Part shown: in pieces, positions 1 to 9,313 of the stretch
Numbering within the stretch: position 1 is the stretch's first letter
Layout of the letters: each line of letters opens with the position of its first letter
Assembly: GCF_002159085.1 (NCBI RefSeq)
Contig: NZ_LZRU01000012.1
Location: 248,001 to 312,000 of the forward strand
Source of the DNA: Thermobacillus sp. ZCTH02-B1
GTDB lineage: Bacteria > Bacillota > Bacilli > Paenibacillales > Paenibacillaceae
Reading direction: 5' to 3'
Length of the DNA: 64,000 nucleotides
Notes under the pieces: generated by a model
The model's input: only the letters and a program-made list of their open reading frames with translations
What the model was told of the DNA's origin: nothing
The model's database searches: none
Made by a program: the position numbers and the translations under genes

Positions 1-2172
1 GTCATGCACGCGCTTGATTTTGTCCACCACAGCCTGCAGATGCTCGACGTTGCGAATCAGGATCGTCATGTGAATCTGGGCGATCTTGTTCTTGTCCGAA
101 CGTCCCGACACGGCTGCGATGTTCGTCTTGCTCTCGGACACGGCGGACAACACTTCGTTCAGGAATCCCTTCCGGTCGAGGCCGCGGATCTCGATGTCGA
201 CCGCGTAGTTCGCGTCGACCGACTCCTCCCATTCCACCTCGATGACGCGCTCCGCTTCCTCGCCGTCCTGCGCCTGCGGCAGATTGTTGCAGTCGGCCCG
301 GTGGACCGAGACGCCGCGGCCGCGCGTGATGTAGCCGACGATCTCGTCCCCCGGGACCGGGTTGCAGCAGCGCGCGAACCGGACGAGCAGATTCTCGACG
401 CCCTTCACCCGGATGCCCTGGGCCGAGCGCTTCCGCTGCACGGCCGCCCCGGAAGAGGAGGCGGGCGGCTTCACTTCCCTGACCTCGCCCTCGGACAGCT
501 CGATTTTTTCCGCCTCTTCCGCCTCGCGGCGCAGCTTCTCCGTCAGCCGCGTGACGACCTGCGCCGCCGTGATGCCGCCGAAGCCGACGGCGGACAGCAT
601 GTCCTCCACGTCGTTGAACGCGAACTTCTCCGCGACGGGCTGCAGCTTGGTCTCCTGCATCCATTCGGAGGGCTCGAGCCCGAGCCGCTTCAGTTCGCGT
701 TCGATCGCCTCTCGGCCGCGCTGGATGTTCTCCTCGCGCTTCTCCTTCTTGAACCACTGCTTGATCTTGTTGCGCGCGTGGGACGATTGGGCGATCTTGA
801 GCCAGTCCCGGCTCGGTCCGTACGAATGCTTCGACGTCAGGATCTCGACGATGTCGCCCGTCTTGAGCTTGTAATCGAGCGGCACGATCCGGCCGTTCAC
901 CTTCGCGCCGATCGTCCGGTTGCCGACCTCGGTATGCACGCGGTAGGCGAAATCCAGCGGCACCGAGCCGGCCGGAAGCTCAAACACCTCGCCCTTCGGG
1001 GAAAAGACGAAGACGAGATCGGAGAAGAAGTCCATCTTCAGCGATTCCATGAACTCCGCGGCGTCGCGCGCCTCGTTCTGCAGTTCCAGAATCTCGCGGA
1101 ACCACTTCACCTTCTCTCCGAAAGCGGGGTCCGGGTTCGTCTGTCCTTCCTTGTACGCCCAGTGCGCCGCAATGCCGTATTCGCTCGTCCGGTGCATCTC
1201 CCAGGTGCGGATCTGCACCTCCAGCGGCTCACCGTTCGGGCCGATGACGGTCGTATGAAGCGACTGGTACATGTTCGCCTTGGGCATCGCGATATAGTCC
1301 TTGAACCGGCCGGGCATCGGGCGCCACAACGTATGGATGATGCCGAGCGTCGCATAGCAGTCCTTCACGTTGTCGACGATGATGCGAATCGCGAGCAGGT
1401 CGTAGATTTCGTTGAACTGCTTGTTCTTCTCGGTCATTTTCTTGTAGATGCTGTAAATGTGCTTCGGCCGCCCGGAAATGTCGCCCTGGATGCCCATCTC
1501 CACGAGCTTCTCGCGGATTTTCTCGATCACCTCGGCGATGTACTGCTCGCGCTCGGCCCGCTTCTTCTTCATGAGATTGGCGATCCGGTAATATTGCTGC
1601 GGATTCAGATAGCGGAGCGCGATGTCCTCCATTTCCCACTTGAAGGCCGACATCCCGAGGCGGTGCGCGATCGGACAGTAAATCTCGAGCGTCTCGTGGG
1701 AAATCCGGCGCTGCGCCTCCTCCGACTGGAACTTGAGCGTGCGCATGTTGTGCAGCCGGTCCGCCAGCTTGATCAGGATGACGCGGATGTCCTGCGCCAT
1801 CGCGACGAACATTTTGCGGTAGTTCTCGTTCTGCTGCTCTTCCTTCGACCGGAACTGGATGCGCTCGAGTTTTGTCACGCCGTCAACCAGCATCGCGCAC
1901 GTCTCGCCGAACCTGGCGCGCACGTCGTCCAGCGTCACGTTCGTATCTTCGACGACGTCGTGAAGAAGCGCGGCCACGGCCGTCGTCACGTCCATCTGCA
2001 TGTTGACGAGGATCTCGGCCACGGCCACCGGATGCTCGATGTACGGTTCGCCCGATTTGCGCACCTGGCCCTTGTGGGCTTCGGCGGCAAACTCGTACGC
2101 TTCCCGGATCTTGGCGATATCCGATTCTTTCATGTAGGTCGAAGCTTTCTCGATCAGAGACTCGATGCCCAT
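1..2172 (-). CDS. relA: RelA/SpoT family (p)ppGpp synthetase/hydrolase, 3' end cut by window edge
   Basis: This enzyme makes and degrades the stringent-response alarmones pppGpp and ppGpp from ATP and GTP or GDP. I translated 724 codons. The N-terminal HD hydrolase domain shows HDVVEDT at residues 71-77. A synthetase domain follows (GRPKHIYSIY, then MYQSLHTTVIGP and EYGIAAHWAYK), then a TGS domain and a C-terminal ACT domain ending in QAVVDKIKRVHD. The family is about 725-735 residues long, so only the last few codons lie beyond position 1. The ATG start lies about 200 bases downstream of apt, from which it is separated by a strong hairpin. Having both HD and synthetase motifs suggests a bifunctional enzyme. 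The order recJ-apt-relA is the same as in Bacillus. Confidence 0.97.
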   Translation of the reverse strand, partial: MGIESLIEKASTYMKESDIAKIREAYEFAAEAHKGQVRKSGEPYIEHPVAVAEILVNMQMDVTTAVAALLHDVVEDTNVTLDDVRARFGETCAMLVDGVTKLERIQFRSKEEQQNENYRKMFVAMAQDIRVILIKLADRLHNMRTLKFQSEEAQRRISHETLEIYCPIAHRLGMSAFKWEMEDIALRYLNPQQYYRIANLMKKKRAEREQYIAEVIEKIREKLVEMGIQGDISGRPKHIYSIYKKMTEKNKQFNEIYDLLAIRIIVDNVKDCYATLGIIHTLWRPMPGRFKDYIAMPKANMYQSLHTTVIGPNGEPLEVQIRTWEMHRTSEYGIAAHWAYKEGQTNPDPAFGEKVKWFREILELQNEARDAAEFMESLKMDFFSDLVFVFSPKGEVFELPAGSVPLDFAYRVHTEVGNRTIGAKVNGRIVPLDYKLKTGDIVEILTSKHSYGPSRDWLKIAQSSHARNKIKQWFKKEKREENIQRGREAIERELKRLGLEPSEWMQETKLQPVAEKFAFNDVEDMLSAVGFGGITAAQVVTRLTEKLRREAEEAEKIELSEGEVREVKPPASSSGAAVQRKRSAQGIRVKGVENLLVRFARCCNPVPGDEIVGYITRGRGVSVHRADCNNLPQAQDGEEAERVIEVEWEESVDANYAVDIEIRGLDRKGFLNEVLSAVSESKTNIAAVSGRSDKNKIAQIHMTILIRNVEHLQAVVDKIKRVHD

Positions 2173-2272
2173 TGACCGTCCCTTTCTTCCGTGCGCCGCG
2201 GAAGTTCCGCAAGGTACGTTAGTTTACATTATGACCCCGGAGGCTTGCCCCGTCAACCGTGGCGCAAACGAA

Positions 2273-2302
2273 GATGCCGCCCGACGGGTCCCGGGCGGCA
2301 TC
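2273..2302 (-). terminator. Hairpin between apt and relA
   Basis: A perfect 10-bp stem (GATGCCGCCC/GGGCGGCATC) with a 10-base loop lies about 65 bases beyond the apt stop. The minus-strand sequence after it (TTCGTTTGCG) is only weakly T-rich. It may be an inefficient terminator or attenuating hairpin that partly separates relA from the recJ-apt transcript. Confidence 0.45.
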
Positions 2303-2366
2303 GCGCTCCTGTCCGGAAAAAATTCAAATCGTCCGCTGGACGGATGACCGGATCCGTGATGGCCGT

Positions 2367-2888
2367 TCATTCGTCGCCGTAGGTCACCAGGCTGAACACC
2401 TGCTTCCCGCCGAGCCGGTCCCGGCCGTTCAGGTAGGCCAGCTCGATCAGGAACGCCGCGCCGGCGACTTCCCCGCCGAGTGATTCGACCAATCGGATGC
2501 AGGTCGAGATGGTCCCGCCGGTCGCGAGCAGGTCGTCCGCCACGAGCACGCGCTGTCCGGGCTTCACCGCGTCCTTGTGGATCGCCAGCCGATCGCTGCC
2601 GTACTCGAGGTCGTACGACGCCTCGACCGTCTCGGCGGGCAGCTTGCCGCTTTTCCGGATCGGCACGAAGCCGACGCCGAGCATGAGCGCGAGCGGCGCG
2701 CCGACGACGAAGCCGCGCGCCTCGGGACCGGCGATCAGATCGACGTTCAGGGGCCGGACCAGGTCCGCAAGCGCCTCGACGGCCTTCCGGTAAGCTTCCG
2801 CGTCCTTCAGCAGCGTCGTGATGTCCTTGAACCGGATGCCCGGCTGCGGGAAATCGGGAATGATGCGAATGTAATCCTTGAAATTCAT
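2367..2888 (-). CDS. apt: Adenine phosphoribosyltransferase
   Basis: The 173-residue protein converts adenine and PRPP to AMP and pyrophosphate in cytosolic purine salvage. The type I phosphoribosyltransferase PRPP loop [13 protein letters not shown] is at about residues 114-126, and the family N-terminus ([18 protein letters not shown]) is intact. An upstream in-frame extension exists, but GGAGGACAGGAACC directly before this ATG and the family length of about 170 fix the start. The ATG overlaps the recJ TGA as ATGA, so translation is probably coupled to recJ. Confidence 0.97.
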   Translation of the reverse strand: MNFKDYIRIIPDFPQPGIRFKDITTLLKDAEAYRKAVEALADLVRPLNVDLIAGPEARGFVVGAPLALMLGVGFVPIRKSGKLPAETVEASYDLEYGSDRLAIHKDAVKPGQRVLVADDLLATGGTISTCIRLVESLGGEVAGAAFLIELAYLNGRDRLGGKQVFSLVTYGDE

Positions 2889-5353
2889 GGTTCCTGTCCT
2901 CCTTGAACGATTGCGGCCCCCGCCGGCTGCGGCCGGCGGCAAGGCGCTTCTTCGGGTTCCCGGCATGCCGGGGTCCGGCGCTCGATCCACGCCGCAAGTT
3001 CCGGGGCCGGCGCGGACCAGAGCCGCCTCGCTTCGGCGGCGCGCACCGCTTCCCGGTAGGCCGCGGATTCTTCCAGACGGCGCTTCGCCGGATTCGCCGC
3101 CATCCGGATCCGGTCGCCGTCGGTTTCGAGAAATCCGAGCTCGCGGAACACGTCAAGCACGAGTTCCGCCAGATCCCGGGGCATGTCCAGCCGCCCGAGC
3201 AGGGCAAGCGCCTCCCCGGGCAGCACCGGCCCGGCCATCGCATCGCGCAGCAGCCGGTAGGCCGACGTGAAGACGCTCCGATCCGGTTCGAGCCGCTCCG
3301 GCATGTCATACAGCGCGTAGACCGCCGCCGGCTCCCGGCAGGCGGCCAGGATGGCGGCCAGCTTCGCCTCGCTCGGCGGCGGATCGATCAACACGATCGA
3401 ACGGCAGTCGCCCACATCCGCGACGCCGTCGTCATAACCACGGATGATCCAGGCGCCGGACGATCCCGTCGCGCCCGCCGCGGCCGCCTCCCGCAGCGCC
3501 GGATCGGCGGTGAACACCACCGCCGGCTCAGCCGCGACGCCCCGCGCGAAGAGCCCCCGCAGCCGTTCGAGCCGGCCGTCCGCGCCGCCCGGACCGGCCC
3601 GCCGGACCCGGCCGTCGAACAGCTGCACGTTGTTCACGCGCAGATCGCGCAGGACGAGCTGCGCCTTGCGGCGGCCGTTCCACTCGTTCACTCCCAGCTC
3701 GCCGACGAGATCGACCCGGGCCGTCTCCGTAAGACGCGCCGCCCAGTCTCCGAGGCCGAAGCCGACGGCTTCGAACCCGTCGTACGGCCCCTGCGGCGCG
3801 ATCTGCAGATGCCGGCCGTCCTTGCCGATCGCCCGCGCGCTGCGGACCGGCACATCCGCAACGAGCAGCACCGGCCGCGGATTGCCGCAGCCGTACGGTT
3901 CGAGCAGCCGGAGCTGCTCGGCCGCCTCGAGGGTGACCTCCGAGGCGTCGCAGACGAGATCGATTTCCAGCCGGCGTATGTAATCTTCCTCCGTAAGCCA
4001 TGCGGCCGCGAGGCCCTCGAGCCGCGCCTCGAGTTCGGGCAGGCGGTCCGCCGGAAGCGTCATGCCGGCGGCCGCCTGGTGGCCGCCGTAATGGTCCAGC
4101 AGATCCGCGCAGGCCGTCAGCGCGGCGTGGAGATCGAAGCCGGGGATCGAACGCGCCGACCCCTTGGCCGCGCCCGTCTCCGGATCGACGGCGAACACGA
4201 ACGCCGGCCGGTAATATCGTTCGATCAGCTTCGAGGCGACGATGCCGGCGACTCCTACGCTCCAGCCTTCGGATGCGGCGACCAGCACGCGGGGCGCCGT
4301 CTTCCCAGCCGCCTCCGCCGCCCGGACCTTGTCCGTCCAGAGCGCATCGGCCTCGCGGACCATCGCCTCGACGAGCTTCTGCCGCTCCCGGTTCAGCGCG
4401 TCGAGCTCCGCCGCACAGGCGGCGGCCTCCGCCTCGTCGCGGGTCAGCAGCAGGCGGATCGCCGGATCCGCGCTCCCGAGCCTGCCCGCGGCGTTGATAC
4501 GCGGCGCCAGGCCGAATGCGACCGCATCCGCGTTCAGCTTCTCCGGATCGACGCCGCATGCCGCAAGAAGCGCGCGCAGACCCGGTCGATCCGTCCGCCG
4601 CATCCGCCCGAGCCCGTGGCGAACGAGAAACCGGTTCTCATCGATGAGCGGCATCAGGTCCGCGATCGTGCCGAGCGCCGCGAGCTCCGTCCATTCCAGC
4701 GGCAGGCGGCCGAGCAGCGCATGCGCCAGCTTGAACGCGACGCCCACGCCCGCCAGCCCCTTGAACGGATAGGGGCATCCCGGCTGCTTCGGATTGACGA
4801 TCGCACACGCCTCCGGAAGCCTGGGCGGCGGCTCGTGATGGTCCGTCACGACGACGTCGATGCCGAGCTCGCCCGCGCGGGCGACCGCTTCGACCGCGGC
4901 GATGCCGTTGTCGACCGTCAGGATCAGCCGCACGCCGGCCGCCGCGGCCGCTTCGACCGCCTGCACGCTCAGCCCGTAGCCTTCCAGCGTCCGATGCGGC
5001 ACCGCGTGGTCGAACACCGCGCCCAATTCCCGCAGCGCAAGCGAGGCGAGCGCGGTGGCCGACACGCCGTCCGCGTCGTAATCGCCGAAGATCCGGATCC
5101 GCTCGCCGCGCTCCTTCGCGAGGCGGATCCGCTCCGCCGCCCCGCGCATCCCCTTCATCAAGAGCGGATCGTGGAGCGTCTCCGGTCCGCCTTCGAGAAA
5201 CGTCCGCGCCGATTCCGGGTCCCGGAACCCGCGCCGGACCAGAAGCCGCGCCGCAAGCGGTTTCAGGCCGAGGGCGCGCGCGATCCGCTCCGCGTCCCGT
5301 TCCTCCTCCGGCCCCGGGCGCTTCACCATCCATCGAGTGTCCGATTTGAGCAT
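2885..5353 (-). CDS. recJ: Single-stranded-DNA-specific exonuclease RecJ
   Basis: RecJ is a 5'-3' single-strand DNA exonuclease used in recombinational and mismatch repair. The 822 residues show the DHH phosphoesterase motifs: DYDADG at 91-96, VDNGIA at about 147-152 and DHH at 171-173. The DHHA1 motif GGHQAAAGM is near residue 450, followed by an OB fold and the long C-terminal extension usual in Firmicutes RecJ. The Shine-Dalgarno for the chosen ATG is weak (CGGGAA), so the exact start is less certain than the gene. It lies 58 bases after the CDF-like gene in one transcription unit and ends inside the start codon of apt. Confidence 0.96.
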   Translation of the reverse strand: MLKSDTRWMVKRPGPEEERDAERIARALGLKPLAARLLVRRGFRDPESARTFLEGGPETLHDPLLMKGMRGAAERIRLAKERGERIRIFGDYDADGVSATALASLALRELGAVFDHAVPHRTLEGYGLSVQAVEAAAAAGVRLILTVDNGIAAVEAVARAGELGIDVVVTDHHEPPPRLPEACAIVNPKQPGCPYPFKGLAGVGVAFKLAHALLGRLPLEWTELAALGTIADLMPLIDENRFLVRHGLGRMRRTDRPGLRALLAACGVDPEKLNADAVAFGLAPRINAAGRLGSADPAIRLLLTRDEAEAAACAAELDALNRERQKLVEAMVREADALWTDKVRAAEAAGKTAPRVLVAASEGWSVGVAGIVASKLIERYYRPAFVFAVDPETGAAKGSARSIPGFDLHAALTACADLLDHYGGHQAAAGMTLPADRLPELEARLEGLAAAWLTEEDYIRRLEIDLVCDASEVTLEAAEQLRLLEPYGCGNPRPVLLVADVPVRSARAIGKDGRHLQIAPQGPYDGFEAVGFGLGDWAARLTETARVDLVGELGVNEWNGRRKAQLVLRDLRVNNVQLFDGRVRRAGPGGADGRLERLRGLFARGVAAEPAVVFTADPALREAAAAGATGSSGAWIIRGYDDGVADVGDCRSIVLIDPPPSEAKLAAILAACREPAAVYALYDMPERLEPDRSVFTSAYRLLRDAMAGPVLPGEALALLGRLDMPRDLAELVLDVFRELGFLETDGDRIRMAANPAKRRLEESAAYREAVRAAEARRLWSAPAPELAAWIERRTPACREPEEAPCRRPQPAGAAIVQGGQEP

Positions 5354-5411
5354 TCGTCGATTCCCGCTTTCCGCGACGCGGCCTTCCGCGCGGCCGCTTC
5401 ATCCGTCTTTG

Positions 5412-6278
5412 TCATTGCAGCAGCGTCGGCACGTTGTCCTGCCGCGCGTCGCCGTATATCTTGTGGGGATAGCCGCGGTCGTACGGCTCCACCTTGACGC
5501 GGACGTCGAGCACGTACGGGAATGTGGTGAGCAGCCGTTCCCGCGCGCGGCGGCCGATCTCCTGACCTTCGTAGACCGTGATGAACGGGTTCACCCGGAT
5601 CGTCAGGTTGACCACCACATAGTGCCCGTGCGCCCGCGTCTGGCACGATTCCACTTCGATCACGCCATCCACGCTGCGAACGGCGGCCCGCATCGCGGCC
5701 AGTTGGGCTTCGCCCACCCCGGACCGCGCTTCGCCGTCGAGCATGCGAATCACGCTGCGGCATCCCTGCAGCGCCATCGCCAGGCCGATCGCGCATCCCG
5801 CCGCTTCGTCCATGACCATGAGCAGCGGTTCGTCCTGCCGGCCGCCGATCGCCGCCGCGGCAGCCCCGAGCAGCGCGACGGCGGACATGTACGCGTCATA
5901 CGCCCTGCCCCGGCCCGGCGCATCCAGCGCCGCCCGAATCGCCCACAGTACCGGAACGGCGATCAGGACCGACCAATGCGGGGCGGTCGCGGCGTCCTCC
6001 CGCACGATGCGGAATGCCGCAATCGCCAGCTCGATGCCGGCTACCGCCATCGCGACCGGCAGCAGCGCCTCCGCGGCGCCTCGCCTCGTCTCCGGCTCGC
6101 CCGACCGCGCGGGACTCATCCCGAACCGGAGCGCACCGGCCGCCGATCCGGCCGCCTGCCGCAGGCTTTCGGCGAGCAGCGCATGGCTTCCGGCCGCAAA
6201 CCCGCCCGCCGCCGCCAGCAGCGCCGCCGCGGATGCGGCCCAGCATGCGCCGCGTCTGCCGAATACCGGCTTACCCAC
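5412..6278 (-). CDS. CDF-like membrane protein with degenerate metal site
   Basis: The 288-residue protein looks like a cation diffusion facilitator. It has an N-terminal hydrophobic domain of four to six membrane segments (about residues 12-180) and a cytoplasmic ferredoxin-like dimer domain (about 185-270). The GTG start follows GGAAGGGTGAC. In CDF transporters, membrane segments 2 and 5 carry HxxxD or DxxxD pairs that bind Zn, Fe or Mn. My hand alignment places R40/G44 and D128/S132 at those positions, so neither pair is conserved. It may be a non-transporting paralogue or use other ligands. It is the first gene of the recJ-apt unit, behind a strong sigma-A-type promoter. Confidence 0.8.
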   Translation of the reverse strand: MGKPVFGRRGACWAASAAALLAAAGGFAAGSHALLAESLRQAAGSAAGALRFGMSPARSGEPETRRGAAEALLPVAMAVAGIELAIAAFRIVREDAATAPHWSVLIAVPVLWAIRAALDAPGRGRAYDAYMSAVALLGAAAAAIGGRQDEPLLMVMDEAAGCAIGLAMALQGCRSVIRMLDGEARSGVGEAQLAAMRAAVRSVDGVIEVESCQTRAHGHYVVVNLTIRVNPFITVYEGQEIGRRARERLLTTFPYVLDVRVKVEPYDRGYPHKIYGDARQDNVPTLLQ

Positions 6279-6331
6279 ACCACGTCACCCTTCCGTATTC
6301 GGAGCGATCATACTCGCGTATCGACATCCCC

Positions 6332-6361
6332 ATTATAGCGATGCCGATTTTGGTAAGTCAA
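6332..6361 (-). promoter_or_regulatory. Sigma-A-type promoter of the CDF-recJ-apt unit
   Basis: On the minus strand TTGACT (6361-6356) and TATAAT (6337-6332) are 18 bases apart. The -10 is a perfect consensus. It sits about 55 bases upstream of the GTG start of the CDF-like gene and just downstream of the comN terminator hairpin. Confidence 0.8.
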
Positions 6362-6383
6362 AAATACGCCTCCAAGCAGCAAA

Positions 6384-6404
6384 CTCCCGCCGAAGCGGCG
6401 GGAG
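6384..6404 (-). terminator. Terminator-like hairpin after comN
   Basis: A 9-bp perfect stem (CTCCCGCCG/CGGCGGGAG) with a 3-base loop lies about 30 bases past the comN stop. The minus strand continues TTTGCTGCTT, an interrupted T run. It probably separates comN from the CDF-recJ unit. Confidence 0.6.
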
Positions 6405-6432
6405 CACCGGTCAAGTGCGCGGGATTCGCCCC

Positions 6433-6672
6433 TCAGAGCCGGTTTCCGCGGTATGCGCCCAGCGTGACGTAGTTCATGAACTGCGTCACCTTCAGCGACA
6501 GGATGTCGTTGACCACCCGATGCAGGGGCGGCTGACCCGTCTTGTGGTAATTTTCGCTCACGCATTCCCAGATGTCCCGGCCCGTCACGCCCTCGTAACC
6601 GAGCATGCGGAACTCTTCCGCCTTGCTTTCACACAATTCCTCGATCGCCGCGTTCAGTTCCTCTTCAGTCAT
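6433..6672 (-). CDS. comN: Post-transcriptional regulator ComN
   Basis: This is a 79-residue soluble helical protein matching the ComN (YrzD) family, which in Bacillus acts post-transcriptionally on comE mRNA. Visible features are MTEEELNAAIEELC at the N-terminus and the family-like stretch GRDIWECVSENYHK near the middle. GGGAGGTGCGCCGG precedes this ATG with 8-base spacing, so the GTG 9 bases upstream was not used. In Bacillus comN lies between spoVB and secDF. Here spoVB diverges from it as expected, but no secDF follows. Confidence 0.85.
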   Translation of the reverse strand: MTEEELNAAIEELCESKAEEFRMLGYEGVTGRDIWECVSENYHKTGQPPLHRVVNDILSLKVTQFMNYVTLGAYRGNRL

Positions 6673-6764
6673 CCGGCGCACCTCCCTGGCACTCGATGCG
6701 GTCTACCGAATTTATTCGTTTCCCCGGCCGCAAATTCCTGCCGGCGCCGTTCGCGACGCCTCCA

Positions 6765-6794
6765 GTCATGCGGACGGACAGGCCGCATAGACAT
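6765..6794 (+). promoter_or_regulatory. Candidate sigma-E-type promoter for spoVB
   Basis: GTCATGC (6765-6771) and CATAGACAT (6786-6794) are 14 bases apart and resemble the sigma-E -35 and -10 elements (TCATAT, CATACAAT). They lie about 50 bases upstream of the spoVB GTG. In Bacillus spoVB is a sigma-E gene, which supports the reading. The match is partial, so this is an inference. Confidence 0.4.
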
Positions 6795-6846
6795 GGAGTG
6801 AGCAAGTCCGCGGACGCGCGGCTCCATGCGGAGGGGGAAAACACGC

Positions 6847-8400
6847 GTGACCAGGCAAACGTTCATCCAGGGCGCCATGATCCTGCTCGCCGCCGGCATC
6901 GTCAACCGGCTGCTCGGCTTCATACCCCGCATCGTCCTGCCGCGCATCATCGGCGCGGAAGGGGTCGGCCTGTACCAGCTCGGCTATCCGTTCCTGACCG
7001 TGCTCGTCACGCTCGTCACCGGCGGCATTCCGCTCGCCGTCGCGAAACGGGTCGCGGAAGCGCGCGCTTCCGGCGACCCGGACGCCGAACGGAGCATCTT
7101 CCGCACCGCGATGGCGCTCGCGGTCGGGCTGGCTTCGCTGCTTGCCGTGCTTTCGGGCCTTTCGGCGCCCTGGGTGACGACCCGGGTGCTCACCGATCCG
7201 CGCGTCTACACCACGTTCATGTGGATGTTGCCGGTGCTTCCGATCACGGCCGCGTCGGCCGTGCTGCGCGGCTATTTTCAGGGACGGCACAACATGCTGC
7301 CGACGGCGGTGTCGACGGTGGCCGAGACGATCGTCCGCATCGCGCTCGTGCTGCTTCTCGCCGCCGCGCTGCTCGAGCGCGGGCTCGAGTGGGCCGCCGC
7401 CGGCGCGATGATGGGCGTCCTGGCCGGCGAAGGGTTCGGTCTCGCCGTGTTGCTTGTCCACTATGCGCGGATCAGGCGGGCGGAGCAGCCCCCGGCGGCC
7501 CGCATGGCCGCCGGCGGCGGTCCGTTCCCGGCGCTGCGCCTCCTGCTCGGCCCGGCCGTGCCGGTCACGGGCAGCCGGCTCGTCGGCTCGCTTTCGTATC
7601 TGCTCGAATCGATTTTCACCGCGCGGAGCCTCGCGGCCGCCGGGGTGGCGACCGGCGTCGCGACCGCCCAGTACGGCGCGCTGCAGGGGATGATCATGCC
7701 GGTCGCGCTGCTGCCGACGGCGCTTACCTATTCGCTGGCCGTCTCGCTCGTGCCGTCGCTGTCCGAAGCCGCGGCCGGCAGCGACCGGGCGCTCATTCAC
7801 AAGCGGCTCCACCAGTCGACGCGGATCGCCCTCGTCGCCGGTGCGCCGTTCGCCGTCGCGATGTATCTGTTCGCCGAGCCGATCTGCCGCCTCCTGTACG
7901 ACCACGCGGAGATCGCGCCGATGCTCCGGATGCTCGCGCCCGCGGCGCTGTTCATCTATCTGCAGGCGCCGCTGCAGGCCGCGCTCCAGTCGCTCGACCG
8001 GCCGGGCGTGGCGCTGATGAACTCCTTCGTCGGCGCGGCGGTGAAACTGACGCTGATCGCGCTCCTCGCCTCGCGGCCGGAACTCGGCATCTACGGCGCG
8101 CTCATCGCGATCATGGTCAACATCGTGCTCGTCACCGCGCTCCATGCCGTCGGCGTCGCCCGGGCCGTCGGCTTCACGATGAAGCTGCCCGACATCGTGA
8201 AGGTCGGCGCCGCGATGACCGTCATGGGTGCCGCGTCCCTGTTCGTCATGAAGCGCGGGCTGCTGCCCGCCGAATGGATGAACCTGCTGCTGGCGCTCGC
8301 CGCCGGAACCGCCGTCTACCTGCTGCTCATGGTGCTGATGCGGATGATCGACCGGCACGATGCGATGCGCCTTCCGTTCATCGGCCGCCTGTTCCGCTGA
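6847..8400 (+). CDS. spoVB: Stage V sporulation protein B (MOP-family flippase)
   Basis: This 517-residue polytopic membrane protein of the MATE/MOP flippase superfamily is needed for spore cortex synthesis. It probably moves lipid-linked peptidoglycan precursor across the forespore outer membrane. The N-terminal family signature is visible (LLGFIPRIVLPRIIGAEGVG), followed by about 12-14 hydrophobic segments. An ATG seven codons upstream was rejected, because GGAGGGGG followed by AAAACACGC points to the GTG at 6847. The gene diverges from comN and converges with the DUF421 gene. Confidence 0.93.
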   Translation: MTRQTFIQGAMILLAAGIVNRLLGFIPRIVLPRIIGAEGVGLYQLGYPFLTVLVTLVTGGIPLAVAKRVAEARASGDPDAERSIFRTAMALAVGLASLLAVLSGLSAPWVTTRVLTDPRVYTTFMWMLPVLPITAASAVLRGYFQGRHNMLPTAVSTVAETIVRIALVLLLAAALLERGLEWAAAGAMMGVLAGEGFGLAVLLVHYARIRRAEQPPAARMAAGGGPFPALRLLLGPAVPVTGSRLVGSLSYLLESIFTARSLAAAGVATGVATAQYGALQGMIMPVALLPTALTYSLAVSLVPSLSEAAAGSDRALIHKRLHQSTRIALVAGAPFAVAMYLFAEPICRLLYDHAEIAPMLRMLAPAALFIYLQAPLQAALQSLDRPGVALMNSFVGAAVKLTLIALLASRPELGIYGALIAIMVNIVLVTALHAVGVARAVGFTMKLPDIVKVGAAMTVMGAASLFVMKRGLLPAEWMNLLLALAAGTAVYLLLMVLMRMIDRHDAMRLPFIGRLFR

Positions 8401-8455
8401 CGGTCCCTGCCCCGCATGGAAACGGCACAAGCCCGCAAACCGCCGGACAAGCCCG

Positions 8456-9196
8456 TCACGGCTGCGGCTTGCGGGCGGCGTCGACGAACAGCCGGCCGCG
8501 GTGGTCGATCGTGCACAGGAAGACGTCCTTCACGTCCGTGATGCCGCGCGAGCGGAGCTCGCTGCGCAGCCAGAACTTGTTCTTCCCGAGTTTCTCGAGG
8601 TTTTCCTCGAGCACGGTCCCGTCCATGATGAGCGGCACCGGCAGCGCCTCAAACCGGTATTTCGGCGGAAACGGCACCGTGCCGGCCGATTGGTCCGCCC
8701 GTTCCTTCCCGGGCTGCTCCCCTTTCGTCCCGCCGCTCTCCGCGTCCTGCTTCTTGATGACCGAGAGCTTGCCGTTCGGTTCCAGCACGGCGAACTCGAC
8801 ATCTTCGACCGACGCGATCTGATGCTCCCGGAGCTGCAGCATCAGATCGTCGAGGGTGTACCGCTGCTTCTTCATCACGTCCCGCCGCAGCTTTCCCTTT
8901 TCGATGACGATCTGCGGCTTGCTGTCGAACATGAGCCTCAATTTTCTCGACTTCAGCAGGATGAACGACGTGCCGACCTGGATCGCGAGCAGCACGGCCA
9001 TCGGCACAAGCGCGTGCAGCATCTGTTTCTCGGGCTCCACGATCGAGATGATCGCGATCTCGGCGATCATGATCGAGACGACGAAGTCGAAAACCGACAG
9101 CTTGCCGATCTCCCGGCTGCCCATGATCCGCATGATCGCAAGCACGACAAAATACGTGACGACGGTACGCAGCACGATGATGCCGAGTTCCTGCAC
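8456..9196 (-). CDS. DUF421 (YetF-type) membrane protein
   Basis: The 246-residue protein has three N-terminal membrane segments (about residues 4-22, 45-65 and 70-88) and a two-part cytoplasmic DUF421 domain. It carries the family stretch GSREIGKLSVFDFVVSIMIAEIA and two repeats of the type KYRFEALPVPLIMDG...LR. GGAGGAGCGGCTGCG precedes the GTG start; the longer ORF begins 12 codons earlier without a good ribosome site. DUF421 proteins are widespread in spore formers and some affect spore membrane properties, but the molecular role is unknown. A sequence resembling sigma-G elements (GCATGC, 18 bases, CATAATA) lies upstream, but this match is weak. Confidence 0.88.
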   Translation of the reverse strand: MQELGIIVLRTVVTYFVVLAIMRIMGSREIGKLSVFDFVVSIMIAEIAIISIVEPEKQMLHALVPMAVLLAIQVGTSFILLKSRKLRLMFDSKPQIVIEKGKLRRDVMKKQRYTLDDLMLQLREHQIASVEDVEFAVLEPNGKLSVIKKQDAESGGTKGEQPGKERADQSAGTVPFPPKYRFEALPVPLIMDGTVLEENLEKLGKNKFWLRSELRSRGITDVKDVFLCTIDHRGRLFVDAARKPQP

Positions 9197-9313
9197 CGCA
9201 GCCGCTCCTCCCCGCTCCGTCCTTCCTTCCAAACGGTATCCGTATTATGCGCGTCGTGACGGAACGCGCATGCGGAGGGGCGGGCGTTCAATATGTGGAT
9301 GCACCGCCTGTCG

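Noticed and set aside
2903..5497. 864-codon plus-strand frame opposite recJ
   Set aside because: Antisense shadow; the minus strand encodes a complete RecJ with all DHH motifs.
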